Shown here one piece after another: positions 26,392-35,071 of a DNA stretch of 64,000 bases. The DNA comes from an uncultured Clostridia bacterium (GTDB taxonomy: Bacteria; Bacillota; Clostridia; TANB77; CAG-508). The position numbers were made by a program, and so were the translations under genes. The notes beneath the pieces were generated by a model, which saw only the letters and a list, made by a program, of their open reading frames with translations, searched no databases and was not told the origin of the DNA. Numbering within the stretch: position 1 is the stretch's first letter; every line of letters begins with the position of its first letter. Location: positions 62,001 through 126,000 of the forward strand of contig CASSLW010000002.1 in assembly GCA_949443285.1 (NCBI GenBank), given 5' to 3'.

Positions 26392-27763
26392 ACATTGTTA
26401 AAGTTCCATTTGGCGTATTTGTAATTATCAAAATATCTTCTTCTCTTCCATTTTCAGCATTTATATATACTAGAAATTCTTTATCGTCAACTTTTCCTTT
26501 AAACTCATAGCAAAGAATTTCGCTCTTCCACTCAGTTGGAATTACAGCCAAGCCTTCACTTTTTATTTCTAAATTTTTGTTTAAAGTAGCTTTAGCTTTT
26601 TCAGCAGTTATTTTTACTTTACTTGTATCCCTTTGAGTATGATTATTTAAATATCCTGTTGTCTCCATTCCTAGAACTTCCCCATTATCTAGTGCTACTT
26701 TTACTTTTATTAAGTCTGGATACATTATCACATCATTTTGTGAATATGCATAATTAATTGTAACTACTCCTTCTTGCTTTAGATAATAAGTTTCTTTCAT
26801 CGATGCAAAGCCTTTGCTTTCTAAGAATTCTTTTGCTTTTTTATCCGCTTCTTCTTGCGAAATTGTTTCGGCTCCTACTTCTCTATTTGTATTCATAGAT
26901 ACTATGTGTCCACCTTTTTTTGATATTGATATATTTATTGTTTCGTCATTTTTATTTGTGATTGAGAAGTCATATACAGGAATTGTTGCATTTTCTGAAA
27001 ATCCTAAGTTTGATGTTTCTTTTATATTGTCACTTCCAACAAATTGCTCTGCTTTTTGCCTTGCTTGATTTTCATCGATGTCTTCTCCTGTAAGTCCTTT
27101 TTTCTCTTGCCCTGTTAGATGTTCTGAAAATGCTCCGTCATAGATTAATCCTGAATATTCGTGGAAGTTTTCTTCTAAGTTAGAAAAACTTTCTTTTGAT
27201 ATATTGTCTACTTGTTGTGCAAATGCTATTGTTCCTTTTTTTGTTAGTTCTCCCCATTCAAATCTTCCACTGTTTAAATCTTCTGATAGCTGATTTAATG
27301 TGTTTTCTAGTTCTACACTGTATGTGTGTAACTCTTTTAGGTTTTTAAAATCTTCTTCTGTTAGTCCTTCGTTATATATATTTTTTCTTGATAAACTGTA
27401 GCTATAATCACTTACTTGGTTTAAAAACTTTTCAGTATTTTCTAGCTCTTGGCTTTCAATTGGTAACATACTTAAATAGCTTTGGGCTAAGTTTGCCTCT
27501 CTCCATAGATGTGTTAATGTTTCTGCTCCATGCTCTGGTGTTGATGATATCATTGATTTTGCCAAGTATGTCTCTACATTTTCAATATAGTCTACTAATT
27601 CATAAAATGACCTGTTGTAGCTATTTTCTGATGCTTGTCTATATTCCCTTTGTTTTTGATATAGCATAAATCCTAGCGCCGCTACTATTATCAACAGCAC
27701 ACATATTACACTTAACATATGTCCTTTTTTTAATCTGTTTTTCCAATCAATTAATTTATTCAT
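26390..27763 (-). CDS. ypeB: Germination protein YpeB
   Basis: Spore protein required for the assembly and stability of SleB in the cortex. It has an N-terminal membrane segment (about residues 18-36), a helical middle (ETYLAKSMISSTPEHGAETL), and two to three PepSY-type repeats in the C-terminal half (QARQKAEQFVGSDNI, ADKKAKEFLESKGF, EKAKATLNKNLEIK). Length 457 is normal. Directly downstream of sleB in the usual two-gene operon. The stop codon is part of a hairpin element. Confidence 0.93.
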   Translation of the reverse strand: MNKLIDWKNRLKKGHMLSVICVLLIIVAALGFMLYQKQREYRQASENSYNRSFYELVDYIENVETYLAKSMISSTPEHGAETLTHLWREANLAQSYLSMLPIESQELENTEKFLNQVSDYSYSLSRKNIYNEGLTEEDFKNLKELHTYSVELENTLNQLSEDLNSGRFEWGELTKKGTIAFAQQVDNISKESFSNLEENFHEYSGLIYDGAFSEHLTGQEKKGLTGEDIDENQARQKAEQFVGSDNIKETSNLGFSENATIPVYDFSITNKNDETINISISKKGGHIVSMNTNREVGAETISQEEADKKAKEFLESKGFASMKETYYLKQEGVVTINYAYSQNDVIMYPDLIKVKVALDNGEVLGMETTGYLNNHTQRDTSKVKITAEKAKATLNKNLEIKSEGLAVIPTEWKSEILCYEFKGKVDDKEFLVYINAENGREEDILIITNTPNGTLTM

Positions 27764-27827
27764 ATTTTTGTTTCCTTATTTTAATATTTAGGTTTTTCAA
27801 TTAGGATTTACCTATAAACCTTCAAAT

Positions 27828-28304
27828 TTACTTGCAAAATCTGTGTTTTCCTATTGTTTTTACAAGTGGTCTTGACCAAATCCATTTATTTGTTGCTGTT
27901 GCAGGATTAAAATAATAGACACATCCACCTGTTGGGTCCCAACCGTTTTGAGCATCTTGTGCAGCTTTATAAACTGTTGATCCCTCAGCTATTGCTTGAT
28001 TTATCTGCCCGTCTGCTACTGCTGTAAATGCTCCTGATTGATATATAACTCCTGAAATTGAATTTGGAAATCTTGAGTCTTTTACCCTATTTAATATAAC
28101 TGCTCCAACAGCAACTTGCCCTTCGTATGGTTCTCCTCTAGCTTCTCCATTTATTGCTCTTGCCATCAATTGTATATCTGATGTTTTTGCACTTGCTGCA
28201 TAACTTGAGTTATTACTATTTTCTGTGTTGCATAATATTATTATAGTTGTTGTTGTTATAATTAAAATTGTAAATAAAAATAATATTTTTAATAAATTTT
28301 TCAA
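27828..28304 (-). CDS. sleB: Spore cortex-lytic enzyme SleB (short form)
   Basis: Lytic transglycosylase of the SleB/CwlJ family, which breaks down cortex peptidoglycan during germination. Signal segment about residues 5-26, then the hydrolase domain: MARAINGEARGEPYEGQVA (with the catalytic Glu), AVILNRVKDSRFPNSI, and GGCVYYFNPATATNKW. At about 158 residues it lacks the N-terminal peptidoglycan-binding domain of Bacillus SleB. A TTG start follows AAGGTGA. Forms an operon with ypeB. Confidence 0.92.
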   Translation of the reverse strand: MKNLLKILFLFTILIITTTTIIILCNTENSNNSSYAASAKTSDIQLMARAINGEARGEPYEGQVAVGAVILNRVKDSRFPNSISGVIYQSGAFTAVADGQINQAIAEGSTVYKAAQDAQNGWDPTGGCVYYFNPATATNKWIWSRPLVKTIGKHRFCK

Positions 28305-28452
28305 ACTATCACCTTTTTCTTTTTTATTTATTTTGTATTATTTCTTAAAAAAATATTCCATTTTTTGAAATTTTTTTAATAATATGTTAGAATAAGCTTG
28401 AAATCATAAAAAGTTATATATTGTTAACTTGAATGAAAGGAATTTATTTAAT

Positions 28453-29574
28453 ATGAAAATTTTAATTTTTTACGCTTCTTATGGTGGTGGACATTTAAAT
28501 GCTGCAAAATCTATTCAAAACTGTATTATAGAAAATTATAAAGATGTAGATGTTGAGCTAATTGATTGTATGAAATATGTAAATAAAACTATTGAAAAAT
28601 TTACAACTGCTGCATATAGAGAAATGGCTAAAAAAATGCCTTGGGCTTGGGGCAGAATTTATTCTGACTCCCAAAAAGGTCCTTTAGCACATATATCTTC
28701 TAGGTCAAATAAAATTATGGCAATCAAATTGTTAAAATTATTACGAGAAAAACAAGCAGATTTAATAATCTCTACACATCCTTTTGGTAGCCAAATGTGC
28801 AGTTATTTGAAAAGAAAAGGCAAAATAAAAAGCAAAATTGCAACAATAATGACAGACTTTGCACCACATGACCAATGGCTTGTAGGACATGATTTTACTG
28901 ATTATTTCTTTGTTGCACATAATAAAATGAAAGATTATTTAATTAATAAGGGAATTTGTGAAAATAAAATTTTTGCAACAGGAATACCTATATCAGATAG
29001 ATTTTTAAAACATTATGATAGAAAAGAAATATTAAAAAAATACGAATTATCTGAAGATAAAAAAACAATTCTATTCTTTGGTGGCGGCGAATTTGGCTTA
29101 GGAAAAACTAGAACAGCACAAATTTTTGAGGACTTTGTAAAAGAAAATGCTAACATCCAAATTGTAGCAATCGCAGGTAGAAATATTAAGATGAAAGAAA
29201 GATTTCAAGAAATAGTAAATGAAAACGGAAAGCAAAATTCTGTTAAAATTTTAGAATATACAAATGAAGTTCCCGAATTAATGAGCATAGCTGACTTAGT
29301 AGTAACCAAACCTGGCGGCCTTACAACCTCTGAAAGTTTAGCCTCTCACTTACCAATGATTGTTATTAATCCAATTCCTGGTCAAGAAGAAGAAAATGCT
29401 GAATTTTTGGAAAGTAAAGAAATTGCAATTTGGATTAAAAAATCTGATGATAGCAAAACTGTTATCCACAATTTGTTAAATGATAGTGGAAAACTTGCTT
29501 CTATGAAAAAAAATACTGCTCTTTTAGCTAGACCTAATTCTACTTATGAAATTTGTAAAACTTTATTGAAATGA
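28453..29574 (+). CDS. Processive diacylglycerol glycosyltransferase (UgtP/MGDG synthase family)
   Basis: GT28-family glycosyltransferase at the membrane surface that adds glucose or galactose to diacylglycerol for glycolipids. The N-terminal opening ILIFYASYGGGHLNAAKSI and the donor-site motif TKPGGLTTSESLASHLPM are diagnostic; also FFGGGEFGLGK in the middle. About 373 residues. The ATG at 28453 is preferred to the frame start 24 bases upstream because AAAGGAA precedes it. It ends at a TGA that abuts a hairpin element. Confidence 0.9.
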   Translation: MKILIFYASYGGGHLNAAKSIQNCIIENYKDVDVELIDCMKYVNKTIEKFTTAAYREMAKKMPWAWGRIYSDSQKGPLAHISSRSNKIMAIKLLKLLREKQADLIISTHPFGSQMCSYLKRKGKIKSKIATIMTDFAPHDQWLVGHDFTDYFFVAHNKMKDYLINKGICENKIFATGIPISDRFLKHYDRKEILKKYELSEDKKTILFFGGGEFGLGKTRTAQIFEDFVKENANIQIVAIAGRNIKMKERFQEIVNENGKQNSVKILEYTNEVPELMSIADLVVTKPGGLTTSESLASHLPMIVINPIPGQEEENAEFLESKEIAIWIKKSDDSKTVIHNLLNDSGKLASMKKNTALLARPNSTYEICKTLLK

Positions 29575-29700
29575 TGTTTTTGTGTTTTTGGGGACGGAGC
29601 AAAAAAACATCGATTAAAAGAGGGCTTCTAACTAAGAATGCCCTCTTTTCATTATTATTCGATAAAGCGATGTATTTTTGCTCCGTCCCCAAAAACATCA
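29572..29700. repeat. Paired GGGAC-loop hairpins with a central terminator
   Basis: Left arm TGATGTTTTT...GGGGACGGAGC...AAAAACATC (29572-29612; contains a small duplication), central terminator AAAAGAGGGC...GCCCTCTTTT (29616-29649), right arm 29669-29700 including GCTCCGTCCCC. Both neighbouring genes take their TGA stop from it. Confidence 0.9.
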
Positions 29701-30304
29701 AATTTCTCTTCTTCCTTCTAAGGCTTTGGTCAAAGTAATTTCATCTGTATACTCTAAATCTCCACCAACAGGAATTCCGTGAGCTATTCTAGTTACAGAT
29801 ACCCCTAATGGTTTAATCAATTTAGATAAATACATCGCGGTTGCTTCTCCTTCAACTCTAGGATTTGTTGCAAGTATTACCTCTTTTACTTCTACATCTC
29901 CTCCGCATTAATCTTGAAAGTAATTCTTTTATTTTTATATCGTCTGGTCCAACTCCATTCATTGGAGATATTGACCCATGCAATACATGATATACACCTT
30001 TAAATTCGTGTGTTTTTTCCATTGCAATAACATCTCTTACATCTTCAACTACACATATTATGCTTTGATCTCTTTTAGGATTTCCGCAAATTATACATGG
30101 GTCTGTGTCTGAGATGTTATAACATTTACTACAATATTTTAAGTTCTTTTTTGCATTTACTATTGAAGAAATAAATTCGTTTGTTTCTTCTTCTGATGCA
30201 TTTAGCATATGAAATGCTAGTCTTGCTGCTGTTTTGTGTCCTATACTTGGTAGTCTTTCAAAACTTTCTATTAATTTTTCTATTGATGGTGAATATAATG
30301 ACAT
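29698..30304 (-). CDS. recR: Recombination protein RecR, decoded through a +1 shift at CGG
   Basis: Zinc-finger and Toprim protein that acts with RecO and RecF to load RecA at gaps. Visible: N-terminal helix-hairpin-helix ([19 protein letters not shown]), the Cys4 zinc finger ([20 protein letters not shown]), and the Toprim start ([13 protein letters not shown]). In the zero frame the protein ends badly at [16 protein letters not shown]. Codon 134 (29903-29905) is CGG; skipping its C gives [20 protein letters not shown], then [17 protein letters not shown] and the family end ALEGRREI. Total about 201 residues, the normal RecR size. It follows dnaX and ybaB in the classic dnaX-ybaB-recR order. 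The stop is supplied by a hairpin element. Confidence 0.9.
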
Positions 30305-30336
30305 TTCTACTTCCTCCGCAAATAGCTAGCTATTTA

Positions 30337-30681
30337 TTACATAAGTCCTGGTATGTTGAATTTTCCAAGTGAATCTGCTTGTGCAGAGTCTACTTTTCTT
30401 AATGCTTCGTTTACACATGTTAACATTAAATCTTCTAACATTTCTACATCTTCTGGGTCTACTACTTCTGGTTTTATTTTTATTTCTTTAATCATTTTTT
30501 CTCCAGAAACTTTTACACTTATTGCTCCTCCACCTGCTGATGCCTCAAATTCTTTGCTTGCTAATTCTGTTTGTGATTTTTCCATTTCTGCTTGCATTTT
30601 TTTTGCTTCTTTCATTAAGCTGTTTATATTCATTCCGCCAAATCCTCCCATACCTCCTGGGAATCCACCTCTTTTTGCCAT
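30337..30681 (-). CDS. ybaB: YbaB/EbfC nucleoid-associated protein
   Basis: DNA-binding protein of the YbaB/EbfC family, thought to shape the nucleoid. N-terminal Gly/Met-rich stretch ([16 protein letters not shown]), then a long helix ([16 protein letters not shown]) and the conserved [20 protein letters not shown]. Length 114 is normal. It lies between dnaX and recR with short gaps and has its own AAAGGAGG site. Confidence 0.95.
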   Translation of the reverse strand: MAKRGGFPGGMGGFGGMNINSLMKEAKKMQAEMEKSQTELASKEFEASAGGGAISVKVSGEKMIKEIKIKPEVVDPEDVEMLEDLMLTCVNEALRKVDSAQADSLGKFNIPGLM

Positions 30682-30696
30682 TTTATTTTCCTCCTT

Positions 30697-32313
30697 TTAT
30701 ATAATATTAAATGGTATATCAGATTCATTTGCCAAATTTTGTAATGTTTCTTCTTGTGAAATTTGATGTACCTGATTGTTTTTTTCTATATATTTTATTT
30801 GCATTTCTTTTCCGCATGCAATTGAAACTAAATTTGATATTTCTCTTATGTTTTCTTGTTTTTCCAGCACTGTCTTCCCAAAAGATGTCATTCCATTTGG
30901 AAATTCAATTCCAACTGTCATATCGTTAATTTCTTTTGCTTTTGTGCCAAGTAAATTAGTATATAATACTATTTTGCCATTTTGTTTTAAATCAGTTATA
31001 ATTTGTGGCCAATATTCTTCTGATTTATTTGAAAAATTCTTAGGCGTTTGAGCCTTTGCTGGCCTTGATGTTACATTATTTGAAGTATTTCTTCGTGGTG
31101 GTGCTTGTGTAACTCTAGGAGCTTGTGCCACTGCACTTGTTTGTACTGCTACGCCCGCGCCTACTGCAATATTTCCACTTTTTAAATATTTTTCTATTTT
31201 GTTTATTCTTTCTGACAAATTATCTTCTGTTTCTGCTTGTTTATTACACATTTTTATTATTCCCGCTTGGAATATAATCGTTTTTTGTGTTGAAAACTTA
31301 ATATCATTTTCCAAATTTGATAGTTTATATATTATATCTATTAATTTTTCTTTTGATGCTTTTTGTGCAATTTCTTCTATTTGTTTTAATTCCTCCTGAC
31401 TGTATAAATCAAGCTTTTTTGATGTTTTATACACTAAAATATCTTTTGTGTATTTTATCATTTCCCATAATAAATTTACTATATCTTTTCCTTCATTTAG
31501 CACTATATCTAAATTTTCCAACACTTTGTCTATGTCATAATCAATAATCGCTTCTGTTATATTGTGTATATATGTTATTTTTGGAATTCCTACTAAATCC
31601 TTGATTTTATCCTCGTCAATCTTATTTTCTCCGTCTTGTACGCATCTTTCTAATATTGATAACGCATCTCTCATTGCTCCGTCTGCTAGTGTTGCTACTA
31701 TATTCATCGCTTCTTTTGTGATTTCTATGTTGCTTCTTTGGCAAACAGTTTCTAGCCTTTTTATTATACTTGCATTTGATAATCTTTTGAAGTCAAACCT
31801 TTGACATCTTGATAAAATTGTTGCAGGTAATTTTTGTGGTTCTGTTGTTGCTAAAATAAATTTAACATGTTCTGGTGGTTCTTCTAATGTCTTTAATAGA
31901 GCGTTAAACGCTCCTGTTGATAGCATATGAACCTCATCTATGATATATACTCTATATTTTGCTTTTGTTGGTAGAAAATTTACCTCTTCTCTAATACTTC
32001 TGATATCTTCTACGCTATTATTTGAAGCTGCGTCCATTTCCACAATATCTGTAAGCGAACCGTTTATTGCTCCTTTACAAATTTCGCATTCGTTACATGG
32101 CTCTCCGTCTTTTGGATTGAGGCAGTTTATTGCTCTTGCAAGTACTTTTGCTGCTGATGTTTTTCCTGTTCCTCTTCCACCATTTAGTAGATATGCATGC
32201 CCTACTCTTCCTGCTATTATTTGATTTTTCAGTGTTCTTGTTATATGTTCTTGCCCAACTATTTCTTCAAATGTTAGTGGCCTAAATTTTCTGTAAAGTG
32301 CTGTGTACCCCAT
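30697..32313 (-). CDS. dnaX: DNA polymerase III subunits gamma/tau
   Basis: Clamp-loader ATPase. N-terminal AAA domain: YRKFRPLTFEEIVGQEH, Walker A NGGRGTGKTS, the zinc-binding Cys cluster (CNECEIC region near 75-85), Walker B VYIIDEVHML, and sensor ILATTEPQKLPATILSRCQ. Domain III and a proline/alanine linker (VTQAPPRRN) precede a C-terminal tau-like region of about 130 residues. At 538 residues it is a short tau form. It starts the dnaX-ybaB-recR unit, immediately after the SRP RNA gene. Confidence 0.96.
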   Translation of the reverse strand: MGYTALYRKFRPLTFEEIVGQEHITRTLKNQIIAGRVGHAYLLNGGRGTGKTSAAKVLARAINCLNPKDGEPCNECEICKGAINGSLTDIVEMDAASNNSVEDIRSIREEVNFLPTKAKYRVYIIDEVHMLSTGAFNALLKTLEEPPEHVKFILATTEPQKLPATILSRCQRFDFKRLSNASIIKRLETVCQRSNIEITKEAMNIVATLADGAMRDALSILERCVQDGENKIDEDKIKDLVGIPKITYIHNITEAIIDYDIDKVLENLDIVLNEGKDIVNLLWEMIKYTKDILVYKTSKKLDLYSQEELKQIEEIAQKASKEKLIDIIYKLSNLENDIKFSTQKTIIFQAGIIKMCNKQAETEDNLSERINKIEKYLKSGNIAVGAGVAVQTSAVAQAPRVTQAPPRRNTSNNVTSRPAKAQTPKNFSNKSEEYWPQIITDLKQNGKIVLYTNLLGTKAKEINDMTVGIEFPNGMTSFGKTVLEKQENIREISNLVSIACGKEMQIKYIEKNNQVHQISQEETLQNLANESDIPFNII

Positions 32314-32337
32314 TTTATCACATCCCTATACTATAAA

Positions 32338-32474
32338 AAATGGTAGATGCTTTAATCTCTCTATGGAAAGCATTCCACATAAAGATAGACTACTTATTGC
32401 TGCTTCCTTCCGGACCTGACAAGATTCATAGGTCTTTATTGGTATACTCTCCATACAAAGATTAAGCACTTACC
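32338..32474 (-). ncRNA. ffs: Signal recognition particle RNA
   Basis: The universally conserved SRP loop (GTCAGGTCCGGAAGGAAGCA, minus strand near 32408-32427) is present, enclosed by a long imperfect hairpin pairing GTGCTTAATCTTTGTATGG with CATAGAGAGATTAAAGCA. Length about 137 bases, so it is intermediate between the small 4.5S type and the longer Bacillus scRNA. A T-run follows. Position directly upstream of dnaX is common. Confidence 0.95.
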
Positions 32475-32480
32475 ATTTGT

Positions 32481-32509
32481 ATTATATAATGAATTTTATA
32501 TTTTATCAA
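32481..32509 (-). promoter_or_regulatory. Sigma-A promoter of the SRP RNA gene
   Basis: On the minus strand: TTGATA (32504-32509), a 17-base gap, then TATAAT (32481-32486). Transcription is expected to begin near 32474. Confidence 0.8.
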
Positions 32510-32525
32510 GTAAAAAATATAATTT

Positions 32526-33284
32526 TTAGATATTTTTAATTCTCTTAAAAATAACATCTTTTAAATCTGTAATTTCTATAGCTGATTTGCCATTTTCTAT
32601 AATTCCCTCAACCGGCATATCTACTGTAACTGAAGCTTTATACTCTTTTCCTGATTGTATTTTTATGTTTATATCAAATGTAATTTTTTCCTTCATATTT
32701 TCTTGCGTTTTTTGAGCATTTTTTAATAATTGACTGTGGTCAATAACTTCTTCATTTGAAGTATATTCTGCTATATTGTTATTAGCACATCTAAAAATTA
32801 TTACTCCACCTTGGTTTCCTATTTTTAGGTTTTTAAAGTCTGTTTCCATTGCTCCTTCATATTCTATATCTTGAACTAAATTTTCTTCACTGTTACTAAA
32901 TGTTGTTCCTTTTTCATTTGTGTTTGGTCTGTAAAAACTTATTGTTCCATTTTCTTCTTGTTTTTCAATTTTGATATTATCTACTAATATGCTTTTTATT
33001 GCTTCTTGTTCTTTGTAATTTTTGTTTTTTTCTATGTATAAATATATATCAGCATTTTGGTTTATGTTGAATGCCCATTTGCTTTCCCCTGCTTCCTTCT
33101 CTGTTCCTTCTGCTGAGTTTATTAGTATTATTTTGCTTAGGTTAAATGGCATATTTGTTTCGCCTTCTACACTGTATTTTAGTATTGTTATTCCTAAGAA
33201 AAATAACATCGCTGCTACTATTATAATTATTACACAGGCATGAAATGATTTTTTTCCTATGATATATTTTATTTTTTCTTTCAT
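32526..33284 (-). CDS. Hypothetical membrane-anchored protein
   Basis: About 252 residues with one N-terminal membrane segment (residues 14-36) and an extracytoplasmic part dominated by beta-strand-like sequence. It ends with KSAIEITDLKDVIFKRIKNI. I do not recognise a family. It lies 16 bases downstream of tadA, so it probably shares its transcript. The ATG at 33284 has an AGGGGAA site. Confidence 0.65.
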   Translation of the reverse strand: MKEKIKYIIGKKSFHACVIIIIVAAMLFFLGITILKYSVEGETNMPFNLSKIILINSAEGTEKEAGESKWAFNINQNADIYLYIEKNKNYKEQEAIKSILVDNIKIEKQEENGTISFYRPNTNEKGTTFSNSEENLVQDIEYEGAMETDFKNLKIGNQGGVIIFRCANNNIAEYTSNEEVIDHSQLLKNAQKTQENMKEKITFDINIKIQSGKEYKASVTVDMPVEGIIENGKSAIEITDLKDVIFKRIKNI

Positions 33285-33300
33285 TTTTATTCCCCTTGAA

Positions 33301-33759
33301 TTATTTTTTCTTTATTTTTCTAAGCATTTTGAAAAAATCCCTTAGTAATTTTTCGCATTCTTCTTGCATAATTCCTTTTTCTACTTCTACTTTATGATTA
33401 AATGTAAAATCTTCAAATAAATTTAAAACAGAACCTGCTGCTCCTGTTTTTTCGTCCAATGCCCCTATATATACTTTTTTTATTCTTGAATTTATTATCG
33501 CTCCTGCACACATTGAACATGGTTCTAATGTTACATACATTTCGCAGTCTATTAGCCTCCAGCTATTTAGCTTTTTGCTTGCTTTTTGTATTGCTAGTAT
33601 TTCTGCGTGTTTTGTTGTATCATATTTTGTTTCTTTTAGGTTGTGTGCTCTTGCTATTATTTTTCCCTCTTTTACTACAACCGCTCCTACTGGCACTTCT
33701 AATTTGTCATATGCTTTTTTTGCTTCTTTTAGAGCCTCTTTCATGTATTTTTCTTCCAC
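33301..33759 (-). CDS. tadA: tRNA adenosine(34) deaminase
   Basis: Zinc deaminase that converts A34 to inosine in tRNA-Arg(ACG), allowing that tRNA to read CGU, CGC and CGA but not CGG. The catalytic motif HAEILAIQKASK lies near residue 56, and the second zinc site PCSMCAGAI near 85. About 152 residues, normal. A GTG start follows AAGGAA. Relevant to the CGG observation: this enzyme explains decoding of the other three CGN codons while CGG needs a separate tRNA. Confidence 0.94.
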   Translation of the reverse strand: MEEKYMKEALKEAKKAYDKLEVPVGAVVVKEGKIIARAHNLKETKYDTTKHAEILAIQKASKKLNSWRLIDCEMYVTLEPCSMCAGAIINSRIKKVYIGALDEKTGAAGSVLNLFEDFTFNHKVEVEKGIMQEECEKLLRDFFKMLRKIKKK

Positions 33760-33776
33760 TTTTTATTCCTTTTTTG

Positions 33777-33805
33777 TTGATTATATTTCTAACTTATAGT
33801 ATAAT
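33777..33805 (+). promoter_or_regulatory. Sigma-A promoter of the small toxin-like gene
   Basis: TTGATT (33777-33782), a 17-base gap, TATAAT (33800-33805). The start of transcription is expected near 33812. Confidence 0.75.
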
Positions 33806-33843
33806 ATTTACGCACCCGCCTTCCTTAAAGGAGGTGAAACTTG

Positions 33844-33921
33844 ATGGGGAAGCATATAAAAGCCTTTTTAAAGGTTTTAGCTTTAGTTCTTATCTACAAA
33901 ATATTGAAGATGTTCGACTAA
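33844..33921 (+). CDS. Candidate Fst-like type I toxin peptide (25 residues)
   Basis: A 25-residue peptide starting MGKHIKAFLKVLALVLIYK, basic at the ends and hydrophobic in the middle, as expected for a membrane-acting type I toxin. The ATG follows AAAGGAGGTGA at good spacing. It has its own sigma-A promoter and ends just before a shared bidirectional terminator. A converging RNA from the other strand and matching direct repeats make the layout like the Enterococcus pAD1 par locus. The peptide is not obviously homologous to Fst itself, so this rests on architecture. Confidence 0.6.
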   Translation: MGKHIKAFLKVLALVLIYKILKMFD

Positions 33922-34036
33922 AGCAAAAGACTAGAGACAGCACTCTCTAGTCTTTTTTACACCCTTCATTATTAATAGGTAAGCATATAAATTCTTTTTT
34001 ACAGATAGTAGAAGATTATTTTTTCTTTCAATCTGT
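33922..34036 (-). ncRNA. Candidate antitoxin RNA of the par-like locus
   Basis: Predicted RNA of about 115 bases transcribed leftward from the promoter at 34043-34071 to the shared terminator. It can fold into an ACAGAT/ATCTGT hairpin near its 5' end. It carries the complement of two short repeats also present at the toxin mRNA start: AAGCATATAA (33981-33990 vs 33851-33860) and CACCC.CTTC (33960-33967 vs 33813-33823). It could therefore pair with the toxin ribosome-binding region. Confidence 0.55.
33926..33958. terminator. Shared terminator of the toxin and antitoxin RNAs
   Basis: AGACTAGAGA (33928-33937) pairs perfectly with TCTCTAGTCT (33944-33953), with T residues after it on the plus strand and a shorter T-rich stretch on the minus strand. 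Confidence 0.85.
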
Positions 34037-34042
34037 ATTAAT

Positions 34043-34071
34043 ATTATACTAGAGTTTTACAGAAAAATCAA
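34043..34071 (-). promoter_or_regulatory. Sigma-A promoter of the candidate antitoxin RNA
   Basis: Minus strand TTGATT (34066-34071), a 17-base gap, TATAAT (34043-34048). Transcription is expected to begin near 34036 and run towards the toxin gene. Confidence 0.75.
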
Positions 34072-34104
34072 TACTTTCTACTTAAATTTTCATTTTTTAT
34101 GTTT

Positions 34105-34180
<76 letters not shown>

Positions 34181-34324
34181 GTATTGTTTTTCTTCAAAAA
34201 TATATTACTCTATTTTTATAATTTTGTCAACCATAGTAGTTTTCTTTATATCCCAACACTTGACACATCTGTTATAATAAAATATAGAAGTTCAAACTCA
34301 AGCAAAGAAAGGAACAAAATAAAA

Positions 34325-35032
34325 ATGCAAAAAATATTAAGCCATATGAGAAAAGCAATAGAAGAATATAAAATGATAGAAGAAGGAGACAAAATTGCAG
34401 TATGCCTATCTGGCGGAAAAGACTCTATCACAATGTTACACGGATTTAAAGCATTACAAAGATTTTACCCTAAAAAATTTGAAATTATAGCAATAAGCAT
34501 AGACCCTGGATTTGAATTCTTTGATACAAAACTTTTACAAAAAATTTGTGATGACGTTGAAGTTCCATTGTTTATAGAACAAAGCCATACACAAGAAATA
34601 GTCTTTGACATAAGAAAAGAAAAAAATCCATGTTCTTTATGTGCAAACTTACGTAGGGGAATTATCAATTCTGTGGCAATTAGAGAAGGATGCAACAAAA
34701 TTGCACTAGGACATAATCAAGATGATGTATTAGAAACTTTTTTATTGAATTTATTGTATACTGGAAGCATAAATACTTTTGCACCAGTTAGTTATATGGA
34801 TAGAAGTAAAATTACTTTAATTCGCCCATTTATCTATACAACCGAAAAAGATACTAGGGGATTTATTAAAAGACACAACCTTCCTGTCATGCCTAAGGCT
34901 TGTCCTATGGACGGTACTTCTAAAAGAGAAAGTATGAAACAACAAATATTTTTGTGGCAAAAAGATATTCCAATGATACGTGCTAATTTATTTGGCGCTA
35001 TCCAACGTAACATCCCTGGCTGGAAGAAATAA
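34325..35032 (+). CDS. ttcA: TtcA-type tRNA 2-thiolation ATPase
   Basis: PP-loop ATPase of the TtcA/TtuA family, which thiolates tRNA (C32 in the TtcA group). The PP-loop CLSGGKDSITML lies near residue 27. A CSLCANLRRG motif and the lone CPMDGTSKRE give the cysteine ligands of an iron-sulfur site. The string GHNQDDVLETFLLNLLYTG is family-specific. About 235 residues. The ATG at 34325 begins after the tRNA-Arg gene; the longer open frame upstream reads through the tRNA and is not real. Confidence 0.9.
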   Translation: MQKILSHMRKAIEEYKMIEEGDKIAVCLSGGKDSITMLHGFKALQRFYPKKFEIIAISIDPGFEFFDTKLLQKICDDVEVPLFIEQSHTQEIVFDIRKEKNPCSLCANLRRGIINSVAIREGCNKIALGHNQDDVLETFLLNLLYTGSINTFAPVSYMDRSKITLIRPFIYTTEKDTRGFIKRHNLPVMPKACPMDGTSKRESMKQQIFLWQKDIPMIRANLFGAIQRNIPGWKK

Positions 35033-35037
35033 AAGAA

Positions 35038-35070
35038 TTGCCAAAAAGGTCCGTCCCTTTTGGCAATTTT
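35038..35070. terminator. GGGAC-loop hairpin acting as a terminator
   Basis: TTGCCAAAA (35038-35046) and TTTTGGCAA (35058-35066) around GGTCCGTCCC, with a T-run after it. It belongs to the dispersed hairpin family and separates the convergent ttcA and phosphoglucomutase genes. Confidence 0.85.
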
Positions 35071-35071
35071 T

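Noticed and set aside
29572..29700. Paired hairpins as insertion-sequence ends
   Set aside because: Only about 50-60 bases lie between the arms and these hold an ordinary terminator; there is no transposase or target-site duplication.
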